Shown piece by piece: positions 50,801-61,500 of a DNA stretch of 64,000 bases. The translations under genes were made by a program, and so were the position numbers. Under the pieces are notes generated by a model. The model ran no database searches and was not told the origin of the DNA. It saw only the letters and a program-made list of their open reading frames with translations. This DNA is from Anarhynchus alexandrinus (taxonomy: Eukaryota > Chordata > Aves > Charadriiformes > Charadriidae), in NCBI GenBank assembly GCA_008711295.1, contig VUYV01000073.1, forward strand, positions 1,302,996-1,366,995, given 5' to 3'. Positions within the stretch are counted from its first letter, which is position 1; the number at the start of each line of letters is the position of its first letter.

Positions 50801-51862
50801 GGTACCTGGTGACTTCCACATAATATTTTGTCTGAACTCTAGGGAGAGGAAAAATAATTCCCCCCCAAAAAAATCAAAGTGTAACACAGTGGATTTCAAC
50901 CACTTAAATAAGTATCATCTCCTGTTAGGGAAACTGAAGTGGAAAACACTGCAGTATTTGAGTTAAGAAAGCTTATGGCATTAACCTTGAATGAGGTCAT
51001 AAGCTCAGTACCAAAATTCTAAAATTGTATTGCAGTATTACACAATTGTAGCACCCAGTAAATCTTCCGATTGACTACCAATATGGCTTTACAGCTTTTC
51101 TGTGGGATCACATTCAGCCCACTCACATGGTAATATCTGCCTATTATGTACATATGTATGTAATCTAACAGCATATCTATTGTGTTATTTTTCAATTACA
51201 ATGTGAGATAAAATATAGCTGGCTGTTATTTGGTGGTATTTCTATCAAATATCCATTTCAAAGCTTATGCATTGTCAAAAAATGAAAATTCTTTCATGAC
51301 TAGATGCTATTTATTTTTATCACAGCTATTCTGTCAAGCAAACTTACAAAATGACACTGTATTTTATGAAAGATTTTATTTTTTCTTGTAGTATACTGAG
51401 CACTTCTCCAAAGCTCTTTATTAAGTTAAGGCTTTGTTATCTGCCAATGAACTTCTATGTGTTTTCTCTTAAGACTAATAAGTATACTTAATATCAGATG
51501 TGGTATGAAACTATAATGCTCACTGAATTATTTGTATTTATCAAATGTGCTTCTGCTTAGCACAGAAAAAAAATGCCTGGAAAATTCACTGATAATGACC
51601 TACAGAGAGACAGTGTGGTATTACATTAAATGTAGAATATAAGCAATTTTTTTATTACCTAATTTGTATAAATGTCTTTATTAATATGGAAAACATTTCT
51701 GTCTCTGTAGGATTAATAGACTACAATTTCCATTGTTTTCGAAAAGCCATACAAGAAGTATTTGAAGTAAGAATGAAAGTAGTAAGATCTCGAAAACATC
51801 AAAGCCACATGCAAAAAAATAAAAGACCCACTCCCAATGGGACACCAAGAATGCCACTGTAA
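32866..51862 (+). CDS. RRAGD: RRAGD, Ras-related GTP-binding protein D (RagD); spliced, exon 1 mostly in assembly gap
   Basis: RagD is the GTPase that pairs with RagA or RagB on the lysosome surface and, with Ragulator, recruits mTORC1 when amino acids are present. Seen: six exons with GT/AG junctions and continuous phase (39265-39560, 39961-40160, 41123-41237, 47639-47781, 49604-49752, 51711-51862) give 351 residues from the Val shared by exons 1 and 2 to a TAA stop. The G1 loop GLRRSGKS, G3 WDFPGQ and G4 HKVD are all intact, followed by the C-terminal roadblock-type dimerisation domain. RagD is chosen over its close paralogue RagC because exon 2 opens [13 protein letters not shown] and the tail ends in a basic stretch then [10 protein letters not shown], as in RagD. 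The family protein is about 400 residues, so about 49 N-terminal residues are missing, which matches the acidic exon 1 expected in the N run. No frameshift or premature stop is seen. Confidence 0.96.
33293..33300 (+). promoter_or_regulatory. TATA box (TATAAAAG) inside RRAGD intron 1
   Basis: GGCTATAAAAGGCAGCAGC is a textbook TATA element with GC-rich flanks, about 425 bases after the inferred exon 1 donor. A start would be expected near 33,320-33,328. It could serve an alternative first exon of RRAGD or a separate transcript. No convincing downstream exon with a strong donor was identified, so it may be inactive. Confidence 0.35.
38185..38211. repeat. Poly-T tract, 27 bases
   Basis: Uninterrupted T run in RRAGD intron 1. 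No retroelement body was recognised beside it. Confidence 0.95.
39265..39560 (+). CDS. RRAGD: RRAGD coding exon 2: G1 to G3 of the GTPase domain
   Basis: The acceptor is a T-rich tract ending in TCAG and the donor is CAG|GTAAAA. The exon opens with two bases (TT) that complete a Val codon begun in exon 1, then reads [19 protein letters not shown]. The P-loop GLRRSGKS is at 39321-39344 and the G3 motif DFPGQ at 39465-39479. Between them lies the switch I region with [11 protein letters not shown]. The exon ends after VIDSQ in phase 0. The open frame runs on into the intron for about 32 codons, but those codons are intronic and do not match the family. Confidence 0.97.
39561..39960 (+). other. 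RRAGD: RRAGD intron 2
   Basis: A 400-base intron between CAG|GTAAAA and CATTAG|GATGAT. Nothing else was seen in it. Confidence 0.9.
39961..40160 (+). CDS. RRAGD: RRAGD coding exon 3: G4 region
   Basis: The acceptor is CCTTCATTAG and the donor is AG|GTGAGA. The exon begins [20 protein letters not shown] in phase 0 and ends two bases into a Ser codon that the next exon completes. The G4 guanine-specificity motif HKVD is at 40051-40062, followed by [20 protein letters not shown], which is near invariant in RagC and RagD. Small differences from mammalian RagD, such as Pro in VNPDINFEI, are conservative. Confidence 0.97.
40161..41122 (+). other. RRAGD: RRAGD intron 3
   Basis: A 962-base intron between AG|GTGAGA and the T-rich acceptor TTTCCAG. 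Open frames of about 60 codons in it match nothing recognised. Confidence 0.9.
41123..41237 (+). CDS. RRAGD: RRAGD coding exon 4: end of GTPase domain
   Basis: The acceptor is a T-rich tract ending in CCAG and the donor is TCA|GTAAGT, a near-perfect consensus. The first base completes the Ser codon split from exon 3. The exon then reads [20 protein letters not shown] and [17 protein letters not shown], the segment that links the GTPase fold to the C-terminal domain. It ends in phase 0. Confidence 0.97.
41581..41770 (-). mobile_element. Old CR1 remnant (deep amniote type) in RRAGD intron 4
   Basis: CATCTAGTCTGACCTCTTAT, then CTTGAAATTTTTAGAGGTAG and AGTCCATCACAACTCTCACA, match the pattern of old CR1 3' ends known from turtles, crocodilians and birds. 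It lacks the ATTCTATG tip and is strongly diverged from the other copies here. Confidence 0.5.
44801..45230 (-). mobile_element. CR1 3' fragment in RRAGD intron 4
   Basis: It begins AGAATCATAGCATGGTTTAG and contains the reverse complement of [19 protein letters not shown] and [20 protein letters not shown]. The coding part (44885-45184) is open but truncated on the 5' side at about 45,230. Confidence 0.92.
45480..45652 (+). mobile_element. Probable LTR remnant (R-U5 end) of an endogenous retrovirus
   Basis: ATTAAA (45516-45521), TTTATATTTCAACCATCGGG, a CTTCCCAGCTGGGGAAGG block and the closing CAAACCATAACA follow the order seen at the 3' end of common avian ERV LTRs. The copy is degraded and its 5' end is not recognised. 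It lies between two CR1 fragments. Confidence 0.4.
45690..46062 (-). mobile_element. Diverged CR1 3' fragment in RRAGD intron 4
   Basis: It starts CTCATAGAGCCATGTAGGCT, then AAAGGGACCTTTAGAGGTTA, and later shows CTTCTCTTCTTCAGGCTGAA and CCCAGTTCTCTGTGACTGTC, matching the CR1 3' region in reverse. It is more diverged than the 44.8 kb copy. Confidence 0.8.
46259..46321 (-). mobile_element. Short CR1 3'-tip fragment
   Basis: TCATAGAATCATAGAATGGT followed by GGAAGGGACCTTAAAGATCA and TCTAGTTCCAAGCC is the extreme 3' end of a CR1 in reverse. Only about 60 bases are present. Confidence 0.85.
47639..47781 (+). CDS. RRAGD: RRAGD coding exon 5: start of C-terminal dimerisation domain
   Basis: The acceptor is TATTATAG and the donor is GG|GTAAGT. 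The exon reads [20 protein letters not shown], then [20 protein letters not shown] and IDISCIYG. The Thr in [11 protein letters not shown] and the Ile in VVIDIS are the RagD rather than RagC forms. The exon ends two bases into a Gly codon. Confidence 0.97.
47782..49603 (+). other. RRAGD: RRAGD intron 5
   Basis: A 1.8 kb AT-rich intron with a 15-16 base A run near 48.11 kb. No gene or repeat family was recognised. Confidence 0.9.
49604..49752 (+). CDS. RRAGD: RRAGD coding exon 6: C-terminal domain
   Basis: The acceptor is GCCCCTTAG. The first base completes Gly, then [20 protein letters not shown] and [20 protein letters not shown] follow. Phe in LVCFVREES is the RagD form; RagC has Ile-Leu here. 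The donor is AAAG|GTATTT, which is weak at intron positions +4 to +6, but the reading continues exactly into exon 7. The exon ends one base into a Gly codon. Confidence 0.96.
49753..51710 (+). other. RRAGD: RRAGD intron 6
   Basis: A 1.96 kb intron with a GTATTT donor and CTCTGTAG acceptor. Nothing else was recognised. Confidence 0.9.
51711..51862 (+). CDS. RRAGD: RRAGD terminal coding exon 7 and stop
   Basis: The acceptor is CTCTGTAG. Two bases complete Gly, then 49 codons follow, the same number as in human RagD. The first part, [20 protein letters not shown], is conserved. The basic tail ([17 protein letters not shown]) differs in several residues from mammalian RagD, while the closing TPNGTPR is retained before MPL and TAA at 51860-51862. 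Confidence 0.96.
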
Positions 51863-54160
51863 CTGAGGTTTTATGGCACTGTGGCAAGCAAAGTTTTCGT
51901 GAAGTTGATGTGACTTCTGCATCTCATTGCACTGAGTGAAGAGGAAAACTAATGGGACTGATGTATTATATGAATTTTCCCTGAACGTTCAGAAAGCACT
52001 GTTTAAATATTTTTATCCAATCAGTTTTTTTTTCATATAGTGAGCACTTTGAGCAAAATGTTGTATATATAAGCATTGAGGTGAACACTTGTAAGACTTT
52101 TCTTAATATATGCTGTAAACCTTTTTCATGCCGTATTAAGAAAAAAACAGCTGTGACAGAAATACTGGGTACATAATTTGCACTTTTTCATGTTTTCCTT
52201 GTGGAGTTGGACTTTGATGAACTTAGTTTTTATGGTGATTTTGATGCATGGTGTCAGGTAAAATGTATGCTGTAGTTTATTTACCTGCTACAATCAAATT
52301 GGTTAGTAAACAATTAAGAAAACTTGGTACAATGCCTTTTAAAATTTGTGACAGCTAATACCTAACATTCATACAGATCTAATTTCGTATATTTTTCAAT
52401 TTGTAAACTGAAGACTAATTTTGAAGTATTACAGCAATAAGAACCTTACCAGGGATCATAACTGGTAGGTAAATATTAGCTTTTATAAAACAGGCTTTTG
52501 GCCAAATTTCATCCAGAGTTCTTCATAACACTGGTCATGCCCTCTGTTGGGTCTGTTTTTGTTATTTACCTCAGCATATACCACTAAAATACCTTTCTAT
52601 AAAGATAATTGTTTTGTAAAATGGCTCTATGTTGCACTGGTATTTTTATAAGGCTTCAGAAGAGGATGTTTTATCTGAAATGTTGAATTTACATTGCTAA
52701 GTTTGTTTTGAGAGCCTGCACATCTACAGTCGGTGCAGTGAAGAATCTGTATGTATTTCCACCCTGACGTTCTGATGTACTGATAGGAAGTCCTAAAGAT
52801 GTGAGCACTGGGTTCTGACTCCCTCTAACAGAGGTACGTCTGTGACTGAAACCAAGAAGAGACCATTAAAATGAGGACTGGACAATCCAACTGCTGTAGT
52901 AATCAGCATACATCACTACTTTTTATTTTAATATTGAACATGGGCAGACTTGCCACAGGATCAGCCCAGGACAACAGAGCGCTCTCAAACCTAAAAAGAA
53001 GTAAAACTTACTTTCTGAGTTCTGTATTCACTGTTTTTGTTTAATTAACGATACAAAATTATAGTCTGTAGTCGGAAGAGCAACTCTTTTTTTTCCCAGT
53101 CCCACCGCAAACCAATTGCACGTGCGGTCCAGCGGTGTTGTCAGCAGCTCTTGGGAGTGGGAAGAGCTTGACCTGAAGGGCAGGCAGCTTGCCATACACC
53201 TGAAACAGGTAAGGGGAGCTATACCTCACTCATTCATAACTAATCTGCCCCTTACTAAGATAGCTCTGGAGACAGAAGGGAAGATGGAATTTGAAAGTTT
53301 TCTCTTAGCCGCGGTAAGGCATAAAGCTGCATGTCTATCAGTGAGTTAAGAGCCCCCAGTGTTTGCTGGCTTCTGTTGAACAAGGAGGGGTTTGACCTGT
53401 GGTAGGCAAGTTCAGTTCGTTTGTGGTTTGAATACAGATGCAGAGTTTCTGTATGCTGTATATTGACACAACATGAGGCTCTAGTACTGTACCGAATACA
53501 CGAGCTGTGAGAGTCGGTTAGCATGAACGCAAAGGTTCTCTACACAAACACTGCCAAAAGGGAGACTGGTAGTTACCAAGCCCTTTACCGCTGCTGATGC
53601 ATGTGACTTACCTTTTCGGAACAAATTGACTCTTTTGGCATGAGTCTATTGAATATATGTGGGGTTCTTAGAAAAAGATGCTCAGCTCCATCAAGGCTCG
53701 CTTGATAAGTAATGTAGTTCTAGGTGCTCAGGAAGGTGAGAAACATTGAGCATAACCAAAAGTACTGGCCCTGGTGCCAGTGTGAAGGATAATCACAGTA
53801 GCTGTAATCAAAGCAGAACACTTAAAAAATGCAGAGAGTTCAAATTCCTTTCAGTACTGTCACCACTGTCATCTTAGGCGAGGGCAGCTCTTCTGACCAA
53901 CCCCTCAGTTAAAGTAACGCAAAGCTGTCTTCAGTTACCCATCATTGCTGTGGTGAAGAGCCACCTTTTGACAGCTCTCCAATCCATAGGACTTTCATTG
54001 AAGGGCTGCCATAATTTTTGGCAACACATTTGTCTTTCATTTTGTTTGGGACCCACCACTGGGTGACAATCTCTGTCCTTCTCCCTTCACTCCTTCAGGT
54101 ATAGGTGACTGTGTGGATGTGGAACAGGCAGCACCTACCATGCTGGACCAGACACTGTTG

Positions 54161-54189
54161 TTTTGTTTTGTTTTGTTTTGTTTTTTTTT
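54161..54189. repeat. (TTTTG)n microsatellite and T run in RRAGD 3' UTR
   Basis: Four TTTTG units followed by nine T, directly before AATAAA. Confidence 0.9.
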
Positions 54190-54190
54190 A

Positions 54191-54196
54191 AATAAA
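54191..54196 (+). terminator. RRAGD: Possible proximal RRAGD poly(A) signal AATAAA
   Basis: AATAAA comes directly after a (TTTTG)n and poly-T tract. The downstream sequence is only weakly GU-rich, so it would be a secondary site at best. Confidence 0.25.
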
Positions 54197-55476
54197 GTAT
54201 CTGATCATACTGGCTATGGTATAAATCACAACTAAAGAATGTAGTTTCCATATATTTGGCCTGAGTTCTACGTAGCCATGTGTACTCTTGTATTTAGAGA
54301 CTATCGACTTATTTACCACAATTAAGTTAGCTGTTGTAGTCCCCTCCAGAATTTGGCATAGATCATGTTGCATAATTTAGTGAAGGTGACATTAGCTAAC
54401 ATATAAAATTTCTAATTAGATATTATCAGAGTAAGCATAATTTTTATCAGATTACTTATGTTTCAAATATGTTTAATTATAAAACTGAAAAATGTTAAAA
54501 ATGCATTAGTTTTAGTGTTTAACCGGTGATTTCAGTTTAGGTGATGACTGCGTGTTTCACTTTTGAGTAATTTTCTAATTAGTACCTCAGGTTTTCATGT
54601 TCTAGCTGAAGTGATTGAACACTGAGTGAGACATGCAAGGTTTTTGTTGTTTGGGTTTTTTTTAAGAAAATACTATTTCAAATCTTTTGCTTTTTCTTTT
54701 AAATTTTATTGAAATTCTAGTTTTTATTTTAAAGAGATTAAATGCCCCATGTGCTACAAGAGACAATTCTGGCAAGGCAGTGTTGAGATACCTTTTAAAA
54801 TTATAAATCATGCAAGAAGTAATAATTTCCCAAATAGTGCAGTATTCCCAAAATGCCTGATCTGTGAGTCTCCATTTGTAGAGATCATCGGAGTTGCCTA
54901 GACATAGTAGGGACCATTATTGAATTAGCCATGTCTCTTTAAAACACCCAAGCCAGTTTAGTTTCCCGTAGGCACTTTAAAGTCAGGAGCTGAATAACTA
55001 TAAAACATTGGTTCCAACAACTTATAGTTGAAGAAATCTCTGTAAGTAATTCAATAGGCAGCAGCCCAGAGTACTTAATGGATTCTTTGAAGAGTTAAAA
55101 TGCCTCCTTGAGCATGCACTGGAATGTGGCTATTTAAAATGCTACAGTGCTGGAATGTCTTTCTAAAATTCTGTGATTACAGATGTGCTGTGCATTAGCA
55201 TGGAAGTGTAATCAACAGAAGCAAACTACTCTGATAAAGCATAATTCAAATTGATTGTTTGCGATCTCATGTTTTGTGATGGAACCATTTTTTTTTCCTC
55301 ATTAAAACAAAAATTCTGGGGTTTCTTGCATGTGAAATTGCACTCCTGTGATAAAATTTTATACTGAGGGAGTTCATTATGTGAAAGTACTGCAGTGATT
55401 TTTAAAAGAAATTTTAAAGAACCTATAAACTCCGTCCATTTTTATATGTGTCATATTAATTTGAAGAATTAAAGAA

Positions 55477-55482
55477 AATAAA
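55477..55482 (+). terminator. RRAGD: Poly(A) signal AATAAA, probable main RRAGD 3' end
   Basis: AATAAA is followed within 10-35 bases by a CA-containing cleavage zone and the GU-rich CTGTTTGTTTT. This arrangement is typical of an efficient poly(A) site. Confidence 0.55.
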
Positions 55483-55500
55483 CAGGTCATCATACACAGT

Positions 55501-57409
55501 AGCAACTGTTTGTTTTAATGACATATTTGCTGTCCCTGTCATTTGCAATAGTCATTGCAGAATATTTTTTTCTTAAATTGAACATTGAGGTTTTTCCATT
55601 TTTGTACTCAACGATGTACATGACGTCAGTACATAGAGATTTTTGTTGCTGCGGCTTTATCTCTGTCCTGTTTGATGGGGAAATCAGGTCATTAACATCA
55701 AAATTTCTTCTTCAGATTCTAAATATTTATAGATAGCCAAAATTAAATTTACTTAAATACAGACAAACACAATAACTTCACCCATTTCAGCTGTGTGGAA
55801 ACTGAGAAATAAGTTTGGTTGGGAAATTCTTTTGGGCTCCTCTGATACGGTGGCATATGGTTGGCATCCCACTTGATTTCCCACTGTATTAATATTTGCA
55901 CATTAGCTCATGCACTTATCTTCAAATGGCTACATTTAACAAAGACTAACAGACTGTTTCTTTTCATTTGTTTTCTGTCTGATATCTTCTGTGTTACCTT
56001 TCTCATTTTGCCAGCTCTGTATAAATGTTTTGTTGTAAGCAGGTCAGATACCCAGTCTCCTTGGTTCCTGCCAGCTTATTCTCTTTGGCTTATAAGCATT
56101 ATGAGCTACAAGGCTAGGTCTTGAGAAGAAAGCTACTGAAAAAATATTGAGTGCAAAAATATCTGAATTGTATAAAAACCGTTACATGCTACTAACACCC
56201 TTAAAAAGATACGACATATTTCTGTAATCTTGGTATGTATGTACACCATAAAATACGTGTTCATATTCAAGTTACAGTTTATACTGGCAGTCAGATTTTA
56301 AACATTTCTTATTCATCTCCAGAACATATTTTAAAAGAAAAGATTCATATAGATAAATACATCCAGGGAAAAAAAATTATTTAATGCAGCAGTATCACAA
56401 TGTCTCTTGGACTAAACTAACATATTTTTGATAAGGTAAAAGATTTTCAGGAGACTAGTCAGAGGAGATACTTTACTGAATATTTTCCTTAGTAATACCA
56501 GGAGCTGCTACAAGAAGGAAGGATTATTGCAGAATACCAGAAGGTAGAGAAAAAAAAACACTGATGTCCTTTTTAAAAAAACACAACAAACCAACAACTA
56601 AACATGGCCTAAATTGAGAAGGTTTGGGATTAAATACCTTATAGATGAGTGCAAACGTGAGTGAGAAAAAAAACCCAGAGTGGCCTAGTGTGTAGGCCAG
56701 AACATTTCATAGTGTGTTCCAAGCTGCTGCCTTTTACGAAATGCAAGCCAAGAAAGACAAGGGGCTTATCACAAGGTGCACACGTGTATGTTGATCCATG
56801 GTGAGGTGCTCTGGGTGAGCTCAGTTGCAACAAGGTTCTCAGAGGCCCACGCAGTAGTGCCCTGGCAGTGGTTTCTAGGACAGGATCAGAGCCACCTTTG
56901 CTATTATGGCAGGATTTACCCTTTATATAGGTTTTAATCTCCACTCTGTGTGAACTAAAAGCCATTCTGGACTCTGCTGAACTGAAGGAAAGTGTTGGTA
57001 AAAATAGTATAAACCAGGCACAAACACATTCACATTGGAAATCAGAAATGGATTTCTAAAGCAAGACAGCAGTGATGTTCTGCAGCCTCTGCTCAGCACA
57101 GGGAGAGCAATCAGCCTCATTATGTCCAAGAGGAACCTCAGCTTGTCAATGAAAAGGGGTATAAGTTGTGGTGAGCATGCCAATTACCTGAGAGTGCTAA
57201 CATCAGGGAATGCTGTAGTCCTAACTCACTGTCTCATCAGCACAGCGAGTTTCTGACCCAGATGAACTCACGTTTGCATGTAGGTGTTTCTGTGGCAGGT
57301 GGCTGTCCACTCCGCCAGTACCAATCCATTCATCACTGCAACTTTATGTTCTTGGTCCTCCTAATTAGGCTGCCTCCTTCCCACACAAAACCCTAGTCTC
57401 GTTCCTAAA
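55501..57409. other. No gene recognised
   Basis: AT-rich intergenic sequence after the RRAGD poly(A) site. Confidence 0.5.
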
Positions 57410-57427
57410 TGTCCTGGTTTGAGGACA
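57410..57427. mobile_element. LTR-like terminus (TGTCCTGG...)
   Basis: TGTCCTGGTTTGAGGACA begins with TG and, read on the other strand, ends CAAACCAGGACA, a common form for avian ERV LTR ends. It lies about 150 bases past the gag-like remnant on the - strand, where a 3' LTR end could be. The rest of an LTR is not clear. Confidence 0.25.
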
Positions 57428-57562
57428 CTGGCACAAGCCACTCCACCGCCCATACCGACACACTAGTGCGTGCTTCCTTGATAGGACTGCTCTAGTCCTT
57501 CCTCAGTTTTATGTTATTCCAGATAAAACAACCGTCCAGCAGTTTAGGATCCAGTAATGCTT

Positions 57563-58570
57563 TCAGAGTCCTTCACACCCAATGCTGCAAGTTCCCTTCT
57601 GCAGCTGGGATTCCTCTATTGCTGCTGATAAAACTGCCTGACTGGATGGAGTGGTGGATGTCCGAGCAATAAAGTAAAAATCTTTAACCAGCACTCCTGG
57701 GGTTTCTAGAAGCCCCACCATCCACTTTGCAGTCATATCATTCAAGGGACCTGACACCTGTGATACAATTCCTACTTGCTCTGCGGTTAAATCAACTCCT
57801 GATTGCATTTTCCCCTGTTGTTCATGCACATCCACATCAGTTTTGGGGACTACTTTGATAACAACCAGAGCCATCTGAGCCGTGGGAAATGTAATCTGTT
57901 TCAACTCCTTTTGCAAAGCAGTATACAAAGAGAACAGGGGTGTCCCTTCTGGCAAATCCAGTAGAGCCAAATCAAAAGGGTTCAGCCAAATCCAAAGGTC
58001 CCAGGGGCCAACACCTTTGTCTTTAAACCCTGCACTGAGAGGTGGAACCATACTCTGCTTTTCCGCACCGCAGTGCCCTTTTCAGAGACTGAATCATCCT
58101 CTGGCGAGCCAAATGGTCTGATCCACAAATTGCTTTTCTTTCAATACTCCCTTCACAGCTGCTCGAACTTCTTTTGACTGCCAATATGCCATTCATCATG
58201 CTGTCTGGTCTCACATCCTAAGTGCTGAATGCAAGCTCTGCAGCAGAGGCACACAAATCTGCTCGCTCCCACCAGTCCCATTCCCCTTGCTCAGCCCAGT
58301 TTCCAGTCCTGTTCCTTCAGCGATTTCATTTCATATTTCAATTCCACATTTTCTATCTATAAAGCAGCCGCAGTCATCATTCCAAGTTCTGCAATTCTTC
58401 ATAAAGCCCGTTATGCAGAAACTTGAGCATTGGCTTTAAATTTAGTGTTCTCTTGACAGACTGTAAATGCCTTTCCTGCTTTTCTCAGTGCACCCTTTCT
58501 CGTGAAAGCTTCGCGCTCCCATGAACTGAGTGCATCCTTGAAAGTTCCTTAGGATGGGAGAAGTTTGTTC
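57563..58570 (-). pseudogene. Decayed gag-like retroelement remnant (probable ERV)
   Basis: The clearest part is a 162-codon open frame (58051-57563), unusually long for this AT-rich stretch. It is preceded on the same strand by a second open piece in another frame (58214-58023). Further upstream, to about 58,570, lies a reading broken by several stops that is rich in Lys, Glu and Leu and looks like a coiled coil (IENVELKYEMKSLKEQ). A coiled-coil start followed by a globular part suits a gag N-terminus, and an LTR-like end lies just beyond. No zinc knuckle, protease or pol motif was seen. I do not recognise the family; it could also be a decayed host gene fragment. Confidence 0.35.
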
Positions 58571-61500
58571 CCTTCTTCTCTCCCCTTTTTATATTGCTAC
58601 CATTAATAGTACCCATAAAATCCAAGCTATAAATCTCTAATTTGAATAGTTACGACACCACCAGACTGCACAATTGTTTTCAGCTTTTGTTATTCCTCTT
58701 TCAGAGTAACAGAATTCCTCTGCAGCCTGCACCCCCTGCCAATCTGCACCCCTCAGGCGTCACTTAGCTAGACACCTTCCACCGTCTGCAAAAAAACCCT
58801 GCAAGCAGATACACACAATTTAAAAGTATAAATTAATAATTTATAGATTAATACAGGTGGCTATGACTAGCAAGCTACTAGACTAAGCATTAACATGCTC
58901 ACCTCCCCCTGCAAGACACCAGATGAGCCTTCACTGGCCAATGTCACCAAACTGCTGTTTTCTGCCTCTCCACTTTTCCCTTCCAGCATTTTATACCTTT
59001 TCACATCAGTGTTTTTCTTCTGCACCTTTCTCAACAACCCTACCTCCATCTCTGGTTCTGCCTCACCTTGCCTGGCTCTGCTGTGCAGCCCTTTCTCAGG
59101 GTGCAGCGATCCCTTGAGCATGCTCAACCAAGGTGAGGGGGCTGGGCCCTACCAGGACTGGGCTGTGGAGCCCAGCTGCAGAGGGAGGTGACTTGCTAGC
59201 AGTGGAGAGCAGGTTAATATGGTCGGCTGGAGCCCACAGAGCAACGCAGTTTGCCAGAGGGTAGACATGTTCGGTCAGCAGAGCCACAGTCTGGGGTCTC
59301 CTGACTGTCATGATTGGGGGTTTAGTCCAGTTGCCCACATGGGTCCCTCATGTCATTGAAGGTGCTCTTGGCACTCCACCTGGCCTTCATCTACTGCTTG
59401 GTTCAGAACAGCACCAGTATCCCATATCATACCTTTCTGCTCCATATGGCTGTCTGGCATACCTTAGGATCCCTCGTATGGCATCAGATGCTCTTGTGTG
59501 TGCAACTCAATCAAGCTCTAGATTTCCAGTAACAATCTGAGAAACTCCTGGGTGTCCCGGATATCTACTGTACCATTGCTGAGTCAGTAGGAGCTGTATG
59601 CAAGCAGCTGTACGCACGCAGGTACGCGGAAGTTCACATTAGAGTCATGAGTAACATTTTTGGAATGGATGGGGTGGAAACAGTGCGTGATGGCAGTCCG
59701 ACAGACGTAATCCCGATTTCTTTTCCTCTGGCTGCCGTGTAATTGTGAAGACAGAGTCTCCCTTCCCAGAAGGAAGCTTATGGGATTAAGTTCCAGCAAA
59801 GGGGAGTGGGGAGCAACTCACCTAAGGAAAAAGTGACAAAAGGAAAACCTGGGGCCTGAAGCCCTGAAGAGGGAGGATCATGAAAAACTGGCTGCATGAG
59901 TCAAAGGCTATGCCCGGCATTTTCTCCCTAAATAGTGGCACAGGAGAAAAATAATTTTTGATCAGAGTAGTTCACAACTTCTCTCCAACTATCTAGCTCT
60001 CTCTGCAATTTGCTCGGTAAAGAATATGCACCAGAGAAAATTTGTGCCATTATCTGTAGTTGCTAAAGATAGAGTAACTGGATCAGGGAAGTGCAGAGAC
60101 ACAAACAGCTGTCACTCAGACAGCAGCTTCAGCTTTGACTTGTGCCTTTGCACGTTTCTTCTGAACCAGGGAACCTTCTGAACTATTAAAACCATGATGC
60201 CAGAGGGGTGTGAGTCAAGTGACTGGCATGACTCTTCACATTCTTCAGGGGGAAAAAAGAAAGGTGAAAAATATGTACCTTTATTTTGACTTCACGTAGT
60301 GTAGACCACTGTAAGGTGTTCCACAAACTCTGCATTGATGGTCCAGATCAGGCACTCGCTTGGGCAGTTACAGCAATCTGGTAACTTCTTCCCTCATTCT
60401 CTTTCTCCCATTTCTGAAATAATGCTAATTAAAAGTCAGCTGGCAAAGCCGCCCATTTTGTGAGACAGGTTGCTTTAGAACTAAGCTTGAAGAAAAGACA
60501 GTCATCGCTTTCCTGAGAAGCACCATGTATCTGTGCAATTGCTACAGAGCACTGGTTACACAACGCTGTGCTTGTTTTTATCGGTGAGGAGGAGGTGCAC
60601 TTGTTGAATCCAGATTTAACAGGTCTGAATTCACATAAAGGATTTTAAAAGCTGAGACTGTTAGTCACCAAAGAGCACAATAATGATTTCTCTTCCAAGT
60701 GAGTCATATCTGTTCCCACAGATAATATAGGCATATTAATAGTAGATTCCTTAATTCCATTAGAGTTTAATTCTGCAGCCAACTGTCTGTACTGAAAGGG
60801 TAGCATTATAAATGAAGCAAACCGCTCTACATTTTGTGAATTGGTGAAAGCAGGGTGTGAATGCTTTGTACAAAGAACTATTGTATTTTCATAAGCTTTT
60901 GTGATCGCAAACCTTCTCCAGAAGAAATGATTTGCAGCTGAATTTATGAGACAGCCTACAAAGCATACAAACCCCACTCTGATCTGACCTTAGGCAATTG
61001 CTTAACATATAGTATACACTGTTGAAATGTACCTTACCTCACACAATTACATGACCCGCACAGAGAAATAAACAATAGTTCAATGTCACCTTACCTAGCT
61101 TAATTCCCCGAGAACAGCAAGAACATACACTGATGCCCCAGACCCAAATGCAAAATCCAAACCCCTGTGCCACACAGGTGTCCTGCCTCCAAGGGAAAGG
61201 GGAGGTTTCGGGAGTAACTCCCTCTTTCGGGGGCTCCTGCTGGAGGCCTCCTGGTGTCCATCCCCCCAACTCCGCAGGCTGAACTCTGTCATTCCCATTC
61301 CTACCTGCTGAGCTCCACTCTTGGACCTATAAAGTCAGTTCATTAGGAGTCTTACTGTTAAAAATAAGAGGCTCTATCGACTGAAATGTTTGTAATTCTT
61401 TTAAACTGAAGGGCAATGCGTGATACATTTGTATCAGATAGAGAGAGCTATATATATATCAGATGCAGCTATACGTACAGATGAAAATACCTAATTAGGA

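Larger units (their letters stand above)
51863..55500 (+). other. RRAGD: RRAGD 3' untranslated region
   Basis: About 3.6 kb follows the stop with no coding signal, mostly AT-rich with scattered ATTTA. It closes at a canonical AATAAA with a T/GT-rich stretch after it. A long 3' UTR of similar size is known for mammalian RRAGD. The exact cleavage point is estimated. Confidence 0.6.

Noticed and set aside
60645..60977. 110-codon - strand frame
   Set aside because: No recognisable motif and no flanking splice or repeat structure. Length alone is weak evidence.
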